DNA of 64,000 nt, taken from assembly GCA_964563395.1 (NCBI GenBank), contig CAZLWK010000001.1:216154-280153 (forward strand), read 5' to 3'. Made by a program: the position numbers and the translations under genes. Below are positions 29,467 to 39,043 of this stretch, in pieces. The notes under the pieces were generated by a model. That model saw only the letters and a program-made list of their open reading frames with translations, made no database searches and was not told the DNA's origin. Position 1 is the stretch's first letter, and every line of letters begins with the position of its first letter. The stretch comes from JBEVOS01 sp964563395. Lineage in GTDB: Bacteria; Pseudomonadota; Alphaproteobacteria; Caulobacterales; Aquidulcibacteraceae.

Positions 29467-29552
29467 ATCTCCAGGCGGCCGCAGCCGCGCGAAGGCGCTC
29501 CCTTTAGCCTTGCGCCGGTCCCGCTGCAATCGGCCCTTTGAGGGGCGGCGCT

Positions 29553-29795
29553 TCAGGAAGCCGCAGCGTCCGCCACGCCCTTAAGCCGCGCCGCGAGGAT
29601 CGCACCAAACCCGGCGGCGGCGTAAGCAAGGCAAGCCAGGGCGGCCGAAGCGGGCAGGCCGGCGAAGGCAGGCGCGCTCATCGCTTCAGCGCCCTCCAAG
29701 GACGCCGCCAGAACGATCAACGCGCCCGCGAAGAAATTGCGCCAACGTGCGGCGAACAACAGCCAAAGGACAAATATCCCGACGACCCACAGCAT
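29553..29795 (-). CDS. Small membrane protein, unknown (80 aa)
   Basis: The product begins MLWVVGIFVLWLLFAARWRN and has two or three hydrophobic segments separated by short polar loops, ending in a basic tail. It lies between tRNA-Pro and the SCPU operon, on the same strand as the operon but 70 bases away. No family was recognised. A start six codons upstream would read through less typical sequence. Confidence 0.5.
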   Translation of the reverse strand: MLWVVGIFVLWLLFAARWRNFFAGALIVLAASLEGAEAMSAPAFAGLPASAALACLAYAAAGFGAILAARLKGVADAAAS

Positions 29796-29867
29796 ATCCA
29801 CAGCCCCCAACGACCATTAACGGTCGATGGCGCCATCGCCATCACCCAGCTGGGTGGGGTTGCGCTG

Positions 29868-30293
29868 TCAGCGGGGCGTGACCTCGATCACAATCGAGCG
29901 CGCGAAGCGCACGCGGTCGTCCGCGGCGCCGCCTTCATACTTCACCGAGATTGGCCGCACGGCTCTGGCGTAGGTGTCCGGTGAGAATGTCATGCGTCCG
30001 GCGTCGCGCCAGATCGGGCTTCGTCCCGCATAAGTCGCCGTAAGACGCGCGTCCCGCGCCGATGCGCTTTCTGAATCGTAAACGAGCGACACCTGGTGAT
30101 CGGCGTTGCAGTTCAGAGCGACCAGCCCTTCAATCTGCAAGCCTTCATCGCTTTGCCGCGGATCGGCGTGCAGATGCGCTTCGCAGCGCACGGGCATGTG
30201 GCCGCGTATCGTGACGGAGGTTGACGCGGCGTATGCGTGCGGCGCCGCCATGCAAGCGGCCGCAGCCAGTCCCACGCTCAAGCGTTGCAGCAC
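29868..30293 (-). CDS. Small SCPU-like secreted protein, last gene of chaperone-usher operon
   Basis: The 141-residue product starts at GTG and has a signal peptide (MLQRLSVGLAAAACMAAPHA, cleavage probably after AYA). The mature part has two Cys and a strand pattern like spore coat U domains, ending RFARSIVIEVTPR, comparable to the terminal strand of SCPU subunits. It probably is a minor pilus subunit or an accessory of the system. It is 72 bases after the preceding operon gene. Confidence 0.65.
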   Translation of the reverse strand: MLQRLSVGLAAAACMAAPHAYAASTSVTIRGHMPVRCEAHLHADPRQSDEGLQIEGLVALNCNADHQVSLVYDSESASARDARLTATYAGRSPIWRDAGRMTFSPDTYARAVRPISVKYEGGAADDRVRFARSIVIEVTPR

Positions 30294-30365
30294 CTTTAGC
30301 CCCCGGATCGATGATCGAAGGCTAGCAGAACGCTCTTTAAGGTTTGTAAATCGGGGGCCGCGCGC

Positions 30366-31271
30366 TCAGCGCGGCGAGACGTCGATGGTTATCGTATCGG
30401 TATAGCGGCCGGACGCGGCGTTCGCGGCGTCTCCCACCTGGACGGTCATCGGATAGGCCTCGCCCCGCAGCGAGAGGCGCGGCGTCCGCGACAAGACATG
30501 CGCCGACGCCTCGAGCGGCACCCGTTCGGCTTCGAGAAATAATGCATAAGGCACGCTACTGGCGGGGCCCAGGCTTTCATGCACAAGCTGGCCGCGATTG
30601 CGCGAGGCGATGCTGATATCAACGGCGCTGGTGGCCCGCACCTGCAGCATCGTGCGTCGTGTTTTGTTGGCCCGCAATTCGCCGAGATCGAGCTGCACGC
30701 TAGATGGACCGTCAAAGCCGGGTGTGAAGGCGCCGGCGAGATTGACCTGCGCCTGGGGATCGACTGTCGCGGCGATGCGGCGTGAAAAATCGCGCCGGCG
30801 CCTCTCGTCGCCGCGTTCTCCCGCGACGCGCACAGAGATGCGGTCGGCATATTCGCCGTGCGGCGCGGGCTGGGAGGCAGGAATTTCAAAGCGGAATATC
30901 GCCTCGACCCGCGCGCCGGGTTCGACGAAGCGGGTCAGCGCGCCGCGCGCGCCGCCTTCGCCATTGTCGAGTTCGCCTTCGCCTTGGCCGCGCACAATGT
31001 AGCGAAGATCGCTGGCGGCGCCCGATAAGCGCCGCGCCGGCCCCAGGGATTCGCTCCGTATGGAGATTGCGGCGGCGCAGCCGTTCGATCCACGATTGGA
31101 GAGGGTTACGATCAAGTCCGAAATCGCCGCCTCGCCGGAGAACGGATCATAGCGCATCACGGTGGGCGCGGAGACATCCTCAATTCCAATCTCGCAGGCG
31201 CGCGCCTCGAGAGCGGCGAACGACATCACGAACGCGAGGCACGAGAATAGGCGAATCTTGATGAAATTCAT
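30366..31271 (-). CDS. Two-domain SCPU-type protein, possible pilus tip/adhesin subunit
   Basis: The 301-residue product has a signal peptide (MNFIKIRLFSCLAFVMSFAA). The mature protein appears to hold two SCPU-like beta domains: the first ends about residue 160 with YADRISVRVAG, and the second ends with ASGRYTDTITIDVSPR, the family's characteristic final strand. Its position directly after the usher gene corresponds to CsuE-type tip proteins of archaic pili. A start four codons upstream is possible. Confidence 0.7.
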   Translation of the reverse strand: MNFIKIRLFSCLAFVMSFAALEARACEIGIEDVSAPTVMRYDPFSGEAAISDLIVTLSNRGSNGCAAAISIRSESLGPARRLSGAASDLRYIVRGQGEGELDNGEGGARGALTRFVEPGARVEAIFRFEIPASQPAPHGEYADRISVRVAGERGDERRRRDFSRRIAATVDPQAQVNLAGAFTPGFDGPSSVQLDLGELRANKTRRTMLQVRATSAVDISIASRNRGQLVHESLGPASSVPYALFLEAERVPLEASAHVLSRTPRLSLRGEAYPMTVQVGDAANAASGRYTDTITIDVSPR

Positions 31272-31279
31272 GTCCGTTC

Positions 31280-33804
31280 TCATTCCACTATGATGGATCC
31301 CAGATCGACGATCCGCTCGCCTTCTGCGGGGATTGTGATTTCGAACACGACTTCGCCGCGTTGACCGAGGACGATTTGGTGACGGCCTGGCGCAAGACCG
31401 GTCAACACAAATCGGCCCGCGGCGTTCGTGAACACGAAGGCCTCGGCGATCTCGGGGTTGTCCAAATTCCTCAGGCGGCCGCCGAGAAGGCCGATCGGCG
31501 TGCCGTCGGGCCGCGTTATCGCGCCAATCGCCACGCGATTTGCGTCCGATCCAAGTTGAATGACATGGCCCGATGCAGGCCCGGAGAAAATCTCGTAAAG
31601 GCCCGGCCCGTAATCATAGCCCTCCGGCGCGTCCTCCACGTCCACAAACATGGTTTGCGGCGTATAGGCCGAGCCGATTGACGTGAGGGCGGGGCCGAAG
31701 GCGCCGGCGCGCGCCTCGGCCCGCGCCGTGCGGGTCGCCCGCCGCACGCCCACGCGCGCTTCATCCAGCGTTTCATGGCGCTTGACGATCACGAAACTCG
31801 AACCGACGGGCCGGCCGATCGCGAGCGCGCCTCCGGCGAAAGCAATTTGCGTACTGACGCTGAGCGCGCTTTCTTCGGTGAGAATGTCTTCGCCATCCTC
31901 GTCCGTAATCACGCGGTGCTGCGCGCGAAGGAAAGCGCGGTTGGCGTTGTAAGTAATCGAGCCCGATCCCGACAGGCCGCCAGGGCGCTGTTCAATGGCG
32001 ACATCATACCCGTAATCGCCGAGATCGCGTGTCTGAAAACGGCTATATTCAACGAAGGCGCGCTCTTCCGCACCGCTTTCGACGCCGCCGCGCAGGGATT
32101 GGCGCCGCCCGATCGGCAAGGAAACCGTCAGCAAAACGCTTTCTTCTGGTTCCTGTCCCGTTTCTTCAAGATAATCGGCCGATACGGTGACGCGTGCGCG
32201 GCCGATATTGCGGNNNNNNNNNNCGTTTGATCGGGCGATCCGGCGACACCCCTCGTTTGGGATCCGGATATGCCAAAGCCGAAGCCGCCCGCGAACTGGC
32301 CGAATAGCGCCGCGCGCGCCTCCGTTTCGTAAGGGCGCACATCGGCGTCGTCGAAGCTGCGGAAGTCTTCCGAGCGCCAATCATATTCAAGGTTGAGTTG
32401 GAGCCGATCGAAGCCAAGCACTTCGCCGGCGAGTTCATAGCTGCCGCGCGCGGCGTAGCCCTGCGCGGCCTGCGTCTTTGCGTCGGACCAGGCAAGATCA
32501 AGCCCGATGACGCCGAGCGCGGCGCCGAACACGGCGTCAGCGCCCACGAGCGCGTAATTCTCGCTCCATTGCACATTGGCCCCGAGCGTGAGTTGCTGAG
32601 CTACGCCGCTGCGCCAGAACCCCATGAGGATTGGTTCTTCATCGTCGTACGAAATGTCGCCGTTACCGTCGCGCTCTTGTCGGTAGCCAAGCGAAACGGA
32701 AAAGTCGTCGACGCCGCGCTCCAGAAGGTCGGTGTTCGAGAACTGCGAGAAGCTGGCCAGCAGCCTGCGTCCAGACGGATCGATCGCGAAGAGCTGGACT
32801 TCGTTCAGGCCGTTGTAGAAGGGAAAGTCGCGCAGATCGTACGCGCCGGCTTCCAAGCGCAAGGTGCGCACCGCCACGCCGTTCACGATCACTTCGACGG
32901 TGGATGCTTGCTCGATGACGAAGCGATAGCGCCCCGACGGCCGAATGTTTCGGAAAGGCTGCAAATCCTGATATTGCGTGCCGAAGGTCAATCCGCCCAA
33001 GGTCGGCGCGGTCTGATAGCCGGTCCTGCCCGGTGTGAAGTCGCCGAGCCCGTAGCGGATCGCGCGTCTTTGATCATCCTTGATAAGGATCACGTCGCCG
33101 CGTCGAAACGGCGTTTCCTGCGCCTCATCATATTCGGCTTGCCCAAAAAGATAGAAGCCGTTGAGGCCGAACAGATTGACGGAAACATCCGCCGAGGCTC
33201 GAAGCGGCCCCTCGCCGGATTGGCCGTCGTCGCCCCAATCATACGTCTGCTGCGCTGTGAGCGTCGCGGACATTGAAACCGATTCCGGCTTGAGCGCGTT
33301 CGCCGAGGCTTGCGAGCGCGGCGCCTGCACGAGCGGCAATTCGACCGCGCCCCATCGATCGGTCGGCGCGCTGACAATAAGCTCCAGCGTTGCGCTGTCA
33401 TACGCGACACGTAGATCGATCGCCTCCAGCGCGGCGAGCGGCAAATAATCCGCGCCGGCCCCCAGCGTGCGCAATTCGGCACGCGTGCGGGGCGACAGGC
33501 GCGGTCCAAGCACCTCGGCAAAGCGGGCTTGGTCGACGCTCACCGTCTCATCGCCGTCCAGAATGACGGGGACGTCGCCCAGATAAACGCCCTGAAAGAT
33601 CACCGGCAGCGTGATGCGATAAACAGGGCGCGGATCGTCGTCCGCGCGCGCGGGCGCAGTGTCGAGGGGCGGGGAAGGCGCTTGTTGGGCTCGCGCCTGC
33701 GGATTGAGCAAGGCGGCGGCGGCGGCGGTCGCCAAGAGCCACCATCCGCGCCGATTGCGCGGGCGAGCGCGGGCTTGGTTGCGAGAGGGAGCGCGCATTG
33801 TCAT
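31280..33804 (-). CDS. Fimbrial/SCPU outer-membrane usher protein, interrupted by assembly gap
   Basis: The N-terminal part has a signal region, then VYRITLPVIFQGVYLGDVPV (usher N-terminal domain), the strand series of the barrel with GLGDFTPGRTGYQTAPTLGG, and the plug-like RFVIEQASTVEVIVNGVAVR followed by YDLRDFPFYNGLNEVQLFAI. The part after the gap continues with barrel strands and the C-terminal domains ending GRFVLTGLAPGRHQIVLGQR. The two parts differ by one in frame across the ten-N gap, which is best explained by unknown gap length. It exports pilus subunits delivered by the PapD-like chaperones. ATGA overlap with the chaperone gene. Confidence 0.88.
32214..32223. other. Assembly gap (10 N)
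   Basis: Ten Ns inside the usher gene; real length unknown and not a multiple matching the coding frame. Confidence 0.98.
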
Positions 33805-34523
33805 GGCGCATCCTCAATCAAGCTGATCGTCGCGGTCCAAGGCGCGCTTGACGCTTCTGGGCGCGGGAGTTCGACGACGCGTTGCGCTCCCGGCAAAAGC
33901 CAGGTGGTCCCGATCAGGCGCTGCCATTCTTCGCCGGTGAGCGTATGGCGCGCTTGTCCGGCCGCGAGCGTCAGGGATGCGCGCGCCAGATTGGCGTATC
34001 GGTCGCCGGTGTTCTCCAGTGTCAGCCGGAGTGTCTCTGCATCTTGTTCGATTCCGGCGACGACTACGTTTGCGCGCGCCTGAGCCGGGGAAACGAGGGC
34101 GAGTGTTGAAAAATTGAACAGAAACTGGACGCCGGACTCCGCGCTCTGCAGCGCGATCGGGACCTGACGCACGGTGATGACATACATGTTCGTGCGCGCG
34201 AGCGCGGCGTCGCCGACATAATGCACGCGTACAGCCTGCGTCTTTCCGGGCAGGATGATGGCTTGCGGGGGAAACAATACGAAATCGGCGTCGGCCGGCG
34301 CGCGGCTTTCCTGGCCGCGCGCGTCGAAGCTGCGCAGCTCCGCCTGAAGTTCGACCGCGAGCGGCGCGGCGGCGGTGTTGGAGACTTGAAGATTGATCGC
34401 TGCGCCGCGGCCGGACGGCGTCAGCTCATAGATCATGGGCGTCACTTCATAAGCTTCTGCGCGTGCGACCCATGCGGACACGACGACCAAAGCACACAGG
34501 AAAATGGCGCGCAGCCTCGTCAT
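33801..34523 (-). CDS. PapD-like periplasmic pilus chaperone (second copy)
   Basis: The 240-residue product has a signal peptide ending near ARAEA and two immunoglobulin-like domains. Typical segments are INLQVSNTAAAPLAVELQAE, FVLFPPQAIILPGKTQAVRV (the F/G strand region of the donor strand) and YVGDAALARTNMYVITVRQV. It would bind unfolded SCPU subunits and deliver them to the usher encoded next. It is paralogous to the preceding chaperone gene in the same operon. Confidence 0.88.
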   Translation of the reverse strand: MTRLRAIFLCALVVVSAWVARAEAYEVTPMIYELTPSGRGAAINLQVSNTAAAPLAVELQAELRSFDARGQESRAPADADFVLFPPQAIILPGKTQAVRVHYVGDAALARTNMYVITVRQVPIALQSAESGVQFLFNFSTLALVSPAQARANVVVAGIEQDAETLRLTLENTGDRYANLARASLTLAAGQARHTLTGEEWQRLIGTTWLLPGAQRVVELPRPEASSAPWTATISLIEDAP

Positions 34524-34564
34524 GGCGCGCGCCTACGGGCTTGAGCGCGGATCGCCGCCGGGTT

Positions 34565-35248
34565 TCATGGCGGCGTGCTCAGCTCCGGCGCGCCGCGCAC
34601 GCCGGGCACGACGAAGGAACGACGCCCGCCAGGCGGCAAGAGCGTCCGGCCCGCGATCGCGCCGAGCTCCACGCCCGAAAATTCGGTGTCCGCGAAACGC
34701 AGGATGAGTTCGTCGATATAGGCGTAGCGATCGCCGGTGTTCTCCAGCGTGACGCGCACGCCTTCCGGCGTATCGGTGGCGGCCGCGATCCTGGGCGCAG
34801 CGCGCGCGGTGTTGGCGAAGACGTGGATGCTCGCGCCGATGATAAGGCGCGTGCGGATGCCAGTTTCGCCCTCCGGAAAGCCGACGGCCGGTTCTTCGGC
34901 ATAGAGCGTGAAAGAGCGCGACTGCGTTGGCGCAGCGCCGACATATTGCAGCCGTATCGCGCGGCTTTGGCCAGCCGGCACGCTCATTTGCGGCGGGAAA
35001 AGAACGAACTGATTGTCGGCAGGCAGGCGCTCTTCGTCACCGTTTTCCGCGACGCGCCGCTCAACGATGCGGAAAGTTACGGGCAGCAGCGCTTCGCGCG
35101 TATTGGCGATCGAGAGCGTGACGCCGGAAGAATCCGCGGGCAGACGGATGTCCGCAACGGTTGGCCTGATCTCGAATGCGTGCGCGGCCGCGACGGGGCT
35201 CAGAGCGCCGAAAAGCGCGGCCATGGCCGCGCGCAGAAAATTCTTCAT
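34565..35248 (-). CDS. PapD-like periplasmic pilus chaperone (first copy)
   Basis: The 227-residue product has a signal peptide (MKNFLRAAMAALFGALSPVA) and the chaperone pattern FEIRPTVADIRLPADSSGVT, NQFVLFPPQMSVPAGQSRAI, RLQYVGAAPTQSRSFTLYAE and LENTGDRYAYIDE. It shares the FVLFPPQ and LENTGDRYA segments with the following chaperone, so the two are paralogues. Two chaperones in one operon is unusual; they may serve different subunits or form a heteromer. Confidence 0.88.
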   Translation of the reverse strand: MKNFLRAAMAALFGALSPVAAAHAFEIRPTVADIRLPADSSGVTLSIANTREALLPVTFRIVERRVAENGDEERLPADNQFVLFPPQMSVPAGQSRAIRLQYVGAAPTQSRSFTLYAEEPAVGFPEGETGIRTRLIIGASIHVFANTARAAPRIAAATDTPEGVRVTLENTGDRYAYIDELILRFADTEFSGVELGAIAGRTLLPPGGRRSFVVPGVRGAPELSTPP

Positions 35249-35316
35249 CGAATGCACGCTCCCCCGCGCGCGAAAGAGGAAAATGGGCGGCGCGGGCGGG
35301 CGCCGCCCATCCGCCA

Positions 35317-35811
35317 TCAGTTCGGCGTGACCGTGAAGGTCAGCGTGTCTGCATAGGTGCCGGCGACAACCGCGGCGCTGGCCAGCTGGATGCTGTAGCT
35401 GCGCGTTTGATCACCCACGACCGCCGGGAAACCGCCCCAGGTTTGCGCCGAGGAGAGGCTGACGCCGCCGCTCAGCGGGCTGCCCGAGAGCGAGAACAGA
35501 TATGCGATCGTTTCCGTCCCGCCAGCGCGCTTCAGCGCGCCGCCATTAGCGGATTCGAAATCAACCGTGGCCGAGCCGCCATAATTGCAGGTCACCGTGA
35601 GCGATTCTGCGCCCTGCACCGCGGTCGACGAAAGATTGATCGCATTAAGCGGGCCGTTCACGAACGACGAGATTTGGCACGCCTTCGGCAGCACGCCGGA
35701 GATCGGCACTTGGATGGACGGCGAGGACGGACCATACGTGGTCTGCGCCATCGCCGGCGCGGCGAACGCGGCGACCATCGCCGCGGCGCCAAAGAGCACT
35801 TTCTTCATCAT
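35317..35811 (-). CDS. Spore coat U domain pilus subunit
   Basis: The 164-residue product has a signal peptide MMKKVLFGAAAMVAAFAAPA, cleaved probably before QTT, and a full SCPU domain: a Cys in PKACQISSF, a second in LTVTCNYGG, and the last strand VAGTYADTLTFTVTPN. Such subunits polymerise to archaic-type pili. AGGGAAG precedes the ATG at good spacing. The gene begins after a 115-base gap from the first subunit gene, perhaps allowing a separate expression level. Confidence 0.88.
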   Translation of the reverse strand: MMKKVLFGAAAMVAAFAAPAMAQTTYGPSSPSIQVPISGVLPKACQISSFVNGPLNAINLSSTAVQGAESLTVTCNYGGSATVDFESANGGALKRAGGTETIAYLFSLSGSPLSGGVSLSSAQTWGGFPAVVGDQTRSYSIQLASAAVVAGTYADTLTFTVTPN

Positions 35812-35926
35812 GTCAGCTTCCCTTTGAGATGCTTCACTCCACCCCCCGAAGCGTTCCCGATACGGTCGCCGCTCAAGGGCCCATTCCGAACGGCGGGCGC
35901 CGCTCGAAAGCCTGTTCGCCTCAACA

Positions 35927-36475
35927 TCAAGGCGTGATCGTGTAGGTGATGGTGTCGCGATAGGCGCCCGCCGGCGCCGTGTCGGTCTCGCCCGTCACCT
36001 TGATTTTGTAATCGCCGTTGAGGCCCACGCCGAACGCGCCGGAGGGAAGCGTGAAGGAGTTTTCGGCGATCCAGTTTCCCGCATCGCCGAAATCCTCTCC
36101 GCGTCCATCGACGTCCCACGCCGCCTGATAGCTTATGGTCTCCGCGCCGCCGTCGCGCCGCAGCGCGCCGTACTGGGAGCGAATGGTGAGCTGAACCGGA
36201 CCGCTGGAAGCCAGATTGCAGCGAAAGCCGAGCGCGCCCACGACGCGCGTCACGCCCTGCTGCAATTCGCCCAGATCAGCGTTCAGGCCGTCTTGGATGA
36301 ACCAGCAGCGGGGCGAGACCTCTCCGGTGATCTCCAGCACCGCTGAATCCGTTTGCGCCGACGCGCCCTGCGCCCCGAGGAAGAACAGGCCAGCCGCAGC
36401 CACGCGACCAAGGGTCGGCGCCGCGCGCGCCGATGCGCTTCGGCGCGCGCCGATCCATGACGTGTTCATCCCCAT
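35927..36475 (-). CDS. Spore coat U domain pilus subunit, first gene of operon
   Basis: The 182-residue product has a long N-terminal region with a signal-type hydrophobic stretch (VAAAGLFFLGAQGASA) and an SCPU domain with Cys in PRCWFIQDGLNADLGELQQG and FRCNLASSG, ending GAYRDTITYTITP. The true start could be later than the first ATG because the first 20 residues are basic and unlike a short signal peptide. It is the promoter-proximal gene and follows the two ATTACCC operator sites. Confidence 0.8.
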   Translation of the reverse strand: MGMNTSWIGARRSASARAAPTLGRVAAAGLFFLGAQGASAQTDSAVLEITGEVSPRCWFIQDGLNADLGELQQGVTRVVGALGFRCNLASSGPVQLTIRSQYGALRRDGGAETISYQAAWDVDGRGEDFGDAGNWIAENSFTLPSGAFGVGLNGDYKIKVTGETDTAPAGAYRDTITYTITP

Positions 36476-36543
36476 GCCCCGTCATTCATTCCGGGGGCGG
36501 CGCCCCCGTTAAGAGAACTTTAACGAAACGCCTTGGGGGAAAA

Positions 36544-36561
36544 ATTACCCGCTTGGGTAAT
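36544..36561. promoter_or_regulatory. Operator candidate 1, ATTACCC-N4-GGGTAAT
   Basis: An 18-base inverted repeat with centre GCTT lies 69 bases before the first SCPU gene. Together with the second copy it is likely bound by the divergently coded LuxR-type regulator. Confidence 0.7.
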
Positions 36562-36664
36562 CGGAAATGAAACTTCTGCGACATGCAGAGTGTTCGCGAG
36601 AGAAATCCAAATTCGTGAACGCGCGTCAAAGTCTAAGGCGCCATTCCGGGCAAATTACTTTCAA

Positions 36665-36682
36665 ATTACCCATATGGGTAAT
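36665..36682. promoter_or_regulatory. Operator candidate 2, ATTACCC-N4-GGGTAAT
   Basis: The same repeat with centre ATAT, forming a perfect palindrome that extends to 20 bases (AATTACCCATATGGGTAATT). The start of the LuxR-family gene is 64 bases downstream. The two copies are 121 bases apart. Confidence 0.7.
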
Positions 36683-36746
36683 TCAGCATCCACCTGGGCG
36701 CTGGCTTCAACTCCGGTCCCGTGTTCAGAGCAGGATCGTCGCATCA

Positions 36747-37844
36747 ATGGATGCTCACAGCTTGGAGTCCGATTTACTTGGGCGGCTTGAGCGCGTCGCC
36801 TTCGAACCTGAATTGTGGCCGGACGTGCTGGATCGGCTGGCCCATGCATTCCGCGCGACTGTTTTCGCGCTGCGCACGATGGAGCGCGGCGTGCCGGCCT
36901 TCATCGGTTCGGAGCGGACCGAGGAAATCGGCCAAGCCTATTATCGCAATGATTGGGAGAGCATCGATTTGAGGGCGATCGAATTGTCCGAGGCGCCCAC
37001 CATGACTTTGCTAACAGACGAAGATCTTGTTTCCGCGGAGGTTCGCGCCCGTTCGCCATTCTACACTGATTTCGCGCGCCGCATGGGCGTCACCCATCTG
37101 ACCGCCTGGCGGTTCAAGGAGAAGGACAATTCCTTCGCCTTCGCGATCAACCGGCCTGTGGAGATCGGCAGGCTCGATGAAGGCGAGCGGCGCTCGCTTG
37201 AGCGGATCATGCCTGCCGCCACCAATGCGGCGCTTTTGTCGGCGCGCGCGGCCGAGGCGATCAACCGCCGTTTCGGCGACCTCATCGAGGCCAGCGATCT
37301 TGCGATCATTTTGGTTTCCTCGTTTGGCCGCGTGCTGTTCGTGAGCGCCAATGCGGAGAAATTGTTTGGGCCTAGTTTCCAAGTGCGCAACGGAGAGCTG
37401 ATCTGCCGCGATTGCGTGCCGGCGGACGCGCTCGTTCGATTGCGCCAGGCGCTGCGCGAGCCGGGGCCGTCGCCAGCGGTGGATTCCTTCATGATCTCCA
37501 ACCAGCCGGGCAAGCGGATCCTTTGCCTGCCCATGATCATGAGCGCTCCCGGTCGCGACATCTTTCAGGCCGCGCGCGGATTGTTGATCTTGCGTGACTT
37601 GAACGCGCCTTACGTCGCCGATCGCAATGCGATGATGCGGCTTTTGGCGTTCACGCCCTCGGAGGCGGAGGTCGCGGTGCTGCTGGCCAGCGGCAAGAGC
37701 GTCAATGAAATCGCGGTGCAGCGGAGCGTGTCGGCGGAGACGGTGCGCGCGATGTTGAAATCCGCCTTCGCCAAGACGGGCGCGCGCTCGCAGGCCGAGC
37801 TTGTCTCCTTGGTGATCCGCGCAACCCTCGTGGGAGCGCCATGA
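36747..37844 (+). CDS. LuxR-family transcriptional regulator
   Basis: The 365-residue product has an N-terminal sensor-like region of about 180 residues, a PAS-like middle (SDLAIILVSSFGRVLFVSAN) and a C-terminal LuxR/GerE helix-turn-helix: LLAFTPSEAEVAVLLASGKS followed by VNEIAVQRSVSAETVRAMLK and RSQAELVSLV. It has no typical autoinducer or receiver domain. It is divergent from the SCPU pilus operon and the shared region has two identical palindromes, so it probably controls the operon and itself. The ATG before DAHSLESDLL is chosen; upstream in-frame sequence crosses the operator. Confidence 0.85.
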   Translation: MDAHSLESDLLGRLERVAFEPELWPDVLDRLAHAFRATVFALRTMERGVPAFIGSERTEEIGQAYYRNDWESIDLRAIELSEAPTMTLLTDEDLVSAEVRARSPFYTDFARRMGVTHLTAWRFKEKDNSFAFAINRPVEIGRLDEGERRSLERIMPAATNAALLSARAAEAINRRFGDLIEASDLAIILVSSFGRVLFVSANAEKLFGPSFQVRNGELICRDCVPADALVRLRQALREPGPSPAVDSFMISNQPGKRILCLPMIMSAPGRDIFQAARGLLILRDLNAPYVADRNAMMRLLAFTPSEAEVAVLLASGKSVNEIAVQRSVSAETVRAMLKSAFAKTGARSQAELVSLVIRATLVGAP

Positions 37845-37851
37845 GCCGCGC

Positions 37852-38904
37852 CTAGTCCCGCGGCAGATTGAGCGCGGCCTCGACCGCATCCCACGATACG
37901 TATTTGAAATTCTGCGTGGCTGTCGGCGCGGTGTTTTCATCGTCCTGCACGACAAGCAGCCCACGTGGAAAATTCGGCCCCAGCGATACGGCCGTGACAT
38001 CGACGCCGTCCGTGCCGCTTACAGCATCGGCGCGACCGTCGGCCGAGGCGCCGATGCGCACGGCGCCGAGGGGGGCGTTGCCTTCGCCCGCATCATAGAC
38101 GACGAACGAGGAATCTCCCTGAGACGACACCACGATGAAGCCGCGCGAAGCGCCATTCGGGCGCCAGATCGCTACGCCTTCAACGTCCGCGACGAGCCGG
38201 CCCGCGCCGACCCGATCGACCAGGCGACGGTCAGCGCCGTCAGGATCCGACACATCGAAGCGCCAGAGGCCTTCCAATTCCTGGCCTACATAGGCCGCGC
38301 CCGTCGCGTCATCGACCGCGCATCCTTCCGCGATCGAGCCTAGCGCGAAGCCGCCCAGCAAGATTCCTGGCGCCGATGCTTCGGCGGCGTCCACGCGCCA
38401 GCTTTTCACCTCGCCGATCTTGCTCGTGGCCACCGCGATAAAGTCGTCGCCGCTGCGTCCCAGGCAAACGCCGTAAACTTCCGCGAAGCCGGTCATGATC
38501 CGCGCGCGCGGCGCGTCTTCAAGGCGCCCAGTCGCAGGGTCGAGCCGCCAGAGCGTGACGGAATTGTCAGCCCTATCGCTTGCGGCGATGAGCGGGGCGG
38601 CGCCGTCCGGCCAGGGAAAGCGGTCGCGCAGATCGACATTGTTCGGCCGCCCATAGGCGATCTCCTGCACGAGTGCGCCGTTCAGATCGTAGACAAAGAG
38701 GCCGCCCTGCTTTTGCGTGCCGATGATGCGGCTTTGGGCGGGATCGGGCGCGGCCCAGATGGCGGGATCGTCGGCGGCGTCGCCGCGCACGCCGACAGGA
38801 GGCGTCTCCAAACTGGCCGGAACGACAGGCAGCGGGCGCAGGGGCGGCGCGGTGGCGCACCCCGCCAAGAACAGCGCCAACAAAGCCATTTGTGCGTGCC
38901 GCAT
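37852..38904 (-). CDS. 3-phytase, beta-propeller type, lipoprotein
   Basis: The 350-residue product has a lipoprotein signal with lipobox LAGC at about residues 13-16 and a beta-propeller phytase domain. Recognisable segments are DDPAIWAAPDPAQSRIIGTQ, KQGGLFVYDLNG, NNVDLRDRF, and EGCAVDDATGAAYVGQELEG. It releases phosphate from phytate, using calcium bound by the many acidic residues. It is divergent from a TonB-dependent receptor gene, forming a phytate uptake and degradation module. The stop is close to the end of the LuxR gene on the opposite strand. Confidence 0.92.
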   Translation of the reverse strand: MRHAQMALLALFLAGCATAPPLRPLPVVPASLETPPVGVRGDAADDPAIWAAPDPAQSRIIGTQKQGGLFVYDLNGALVQEIAYGRPNNVDLRDRFPWPDGAAPLIAASDRADNSVTLWRLDPATGRLEDAPRARIMTGFAEVYGVCLGRSGDDFIAVATSKIGEVKSWRVDAAEASAPGILLGGFALGSIAEGCAVDDATGAAYVGQELEGLWRFDVSDPDGADRRLVDRVGAGRLVADVEGVAIWRPNGASRGFIVVSSQGDSSFVVYDAGEGNAPLGAVRIGASADGRADAVSGTDGVDVTAVSLGPNFPRGLLVVQDDENTAPTATQNFKYVSWDAVEAALNLPRD

Positions 38905-39043
38905 CGTGCGATCCTTGGTTCAATACGCTGGCCTTGTGCTGGCGCGCGACGGGGGGAGCAAGACCTTCACGAAGGCTTCATCAATACGACTCCGAACTGA
39001 CATGGCTCGGCTTTAGTCCCCCTTGCAGCAGCAGGGGGCAGGG

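Noticed and set aside
31280..33804. Usher gene as a frameshifted pseudogene
   Set aside because: The frame difference coincides with the ten-N gap, and both halves are otherwise intact, so the cause is the unknown gap length.
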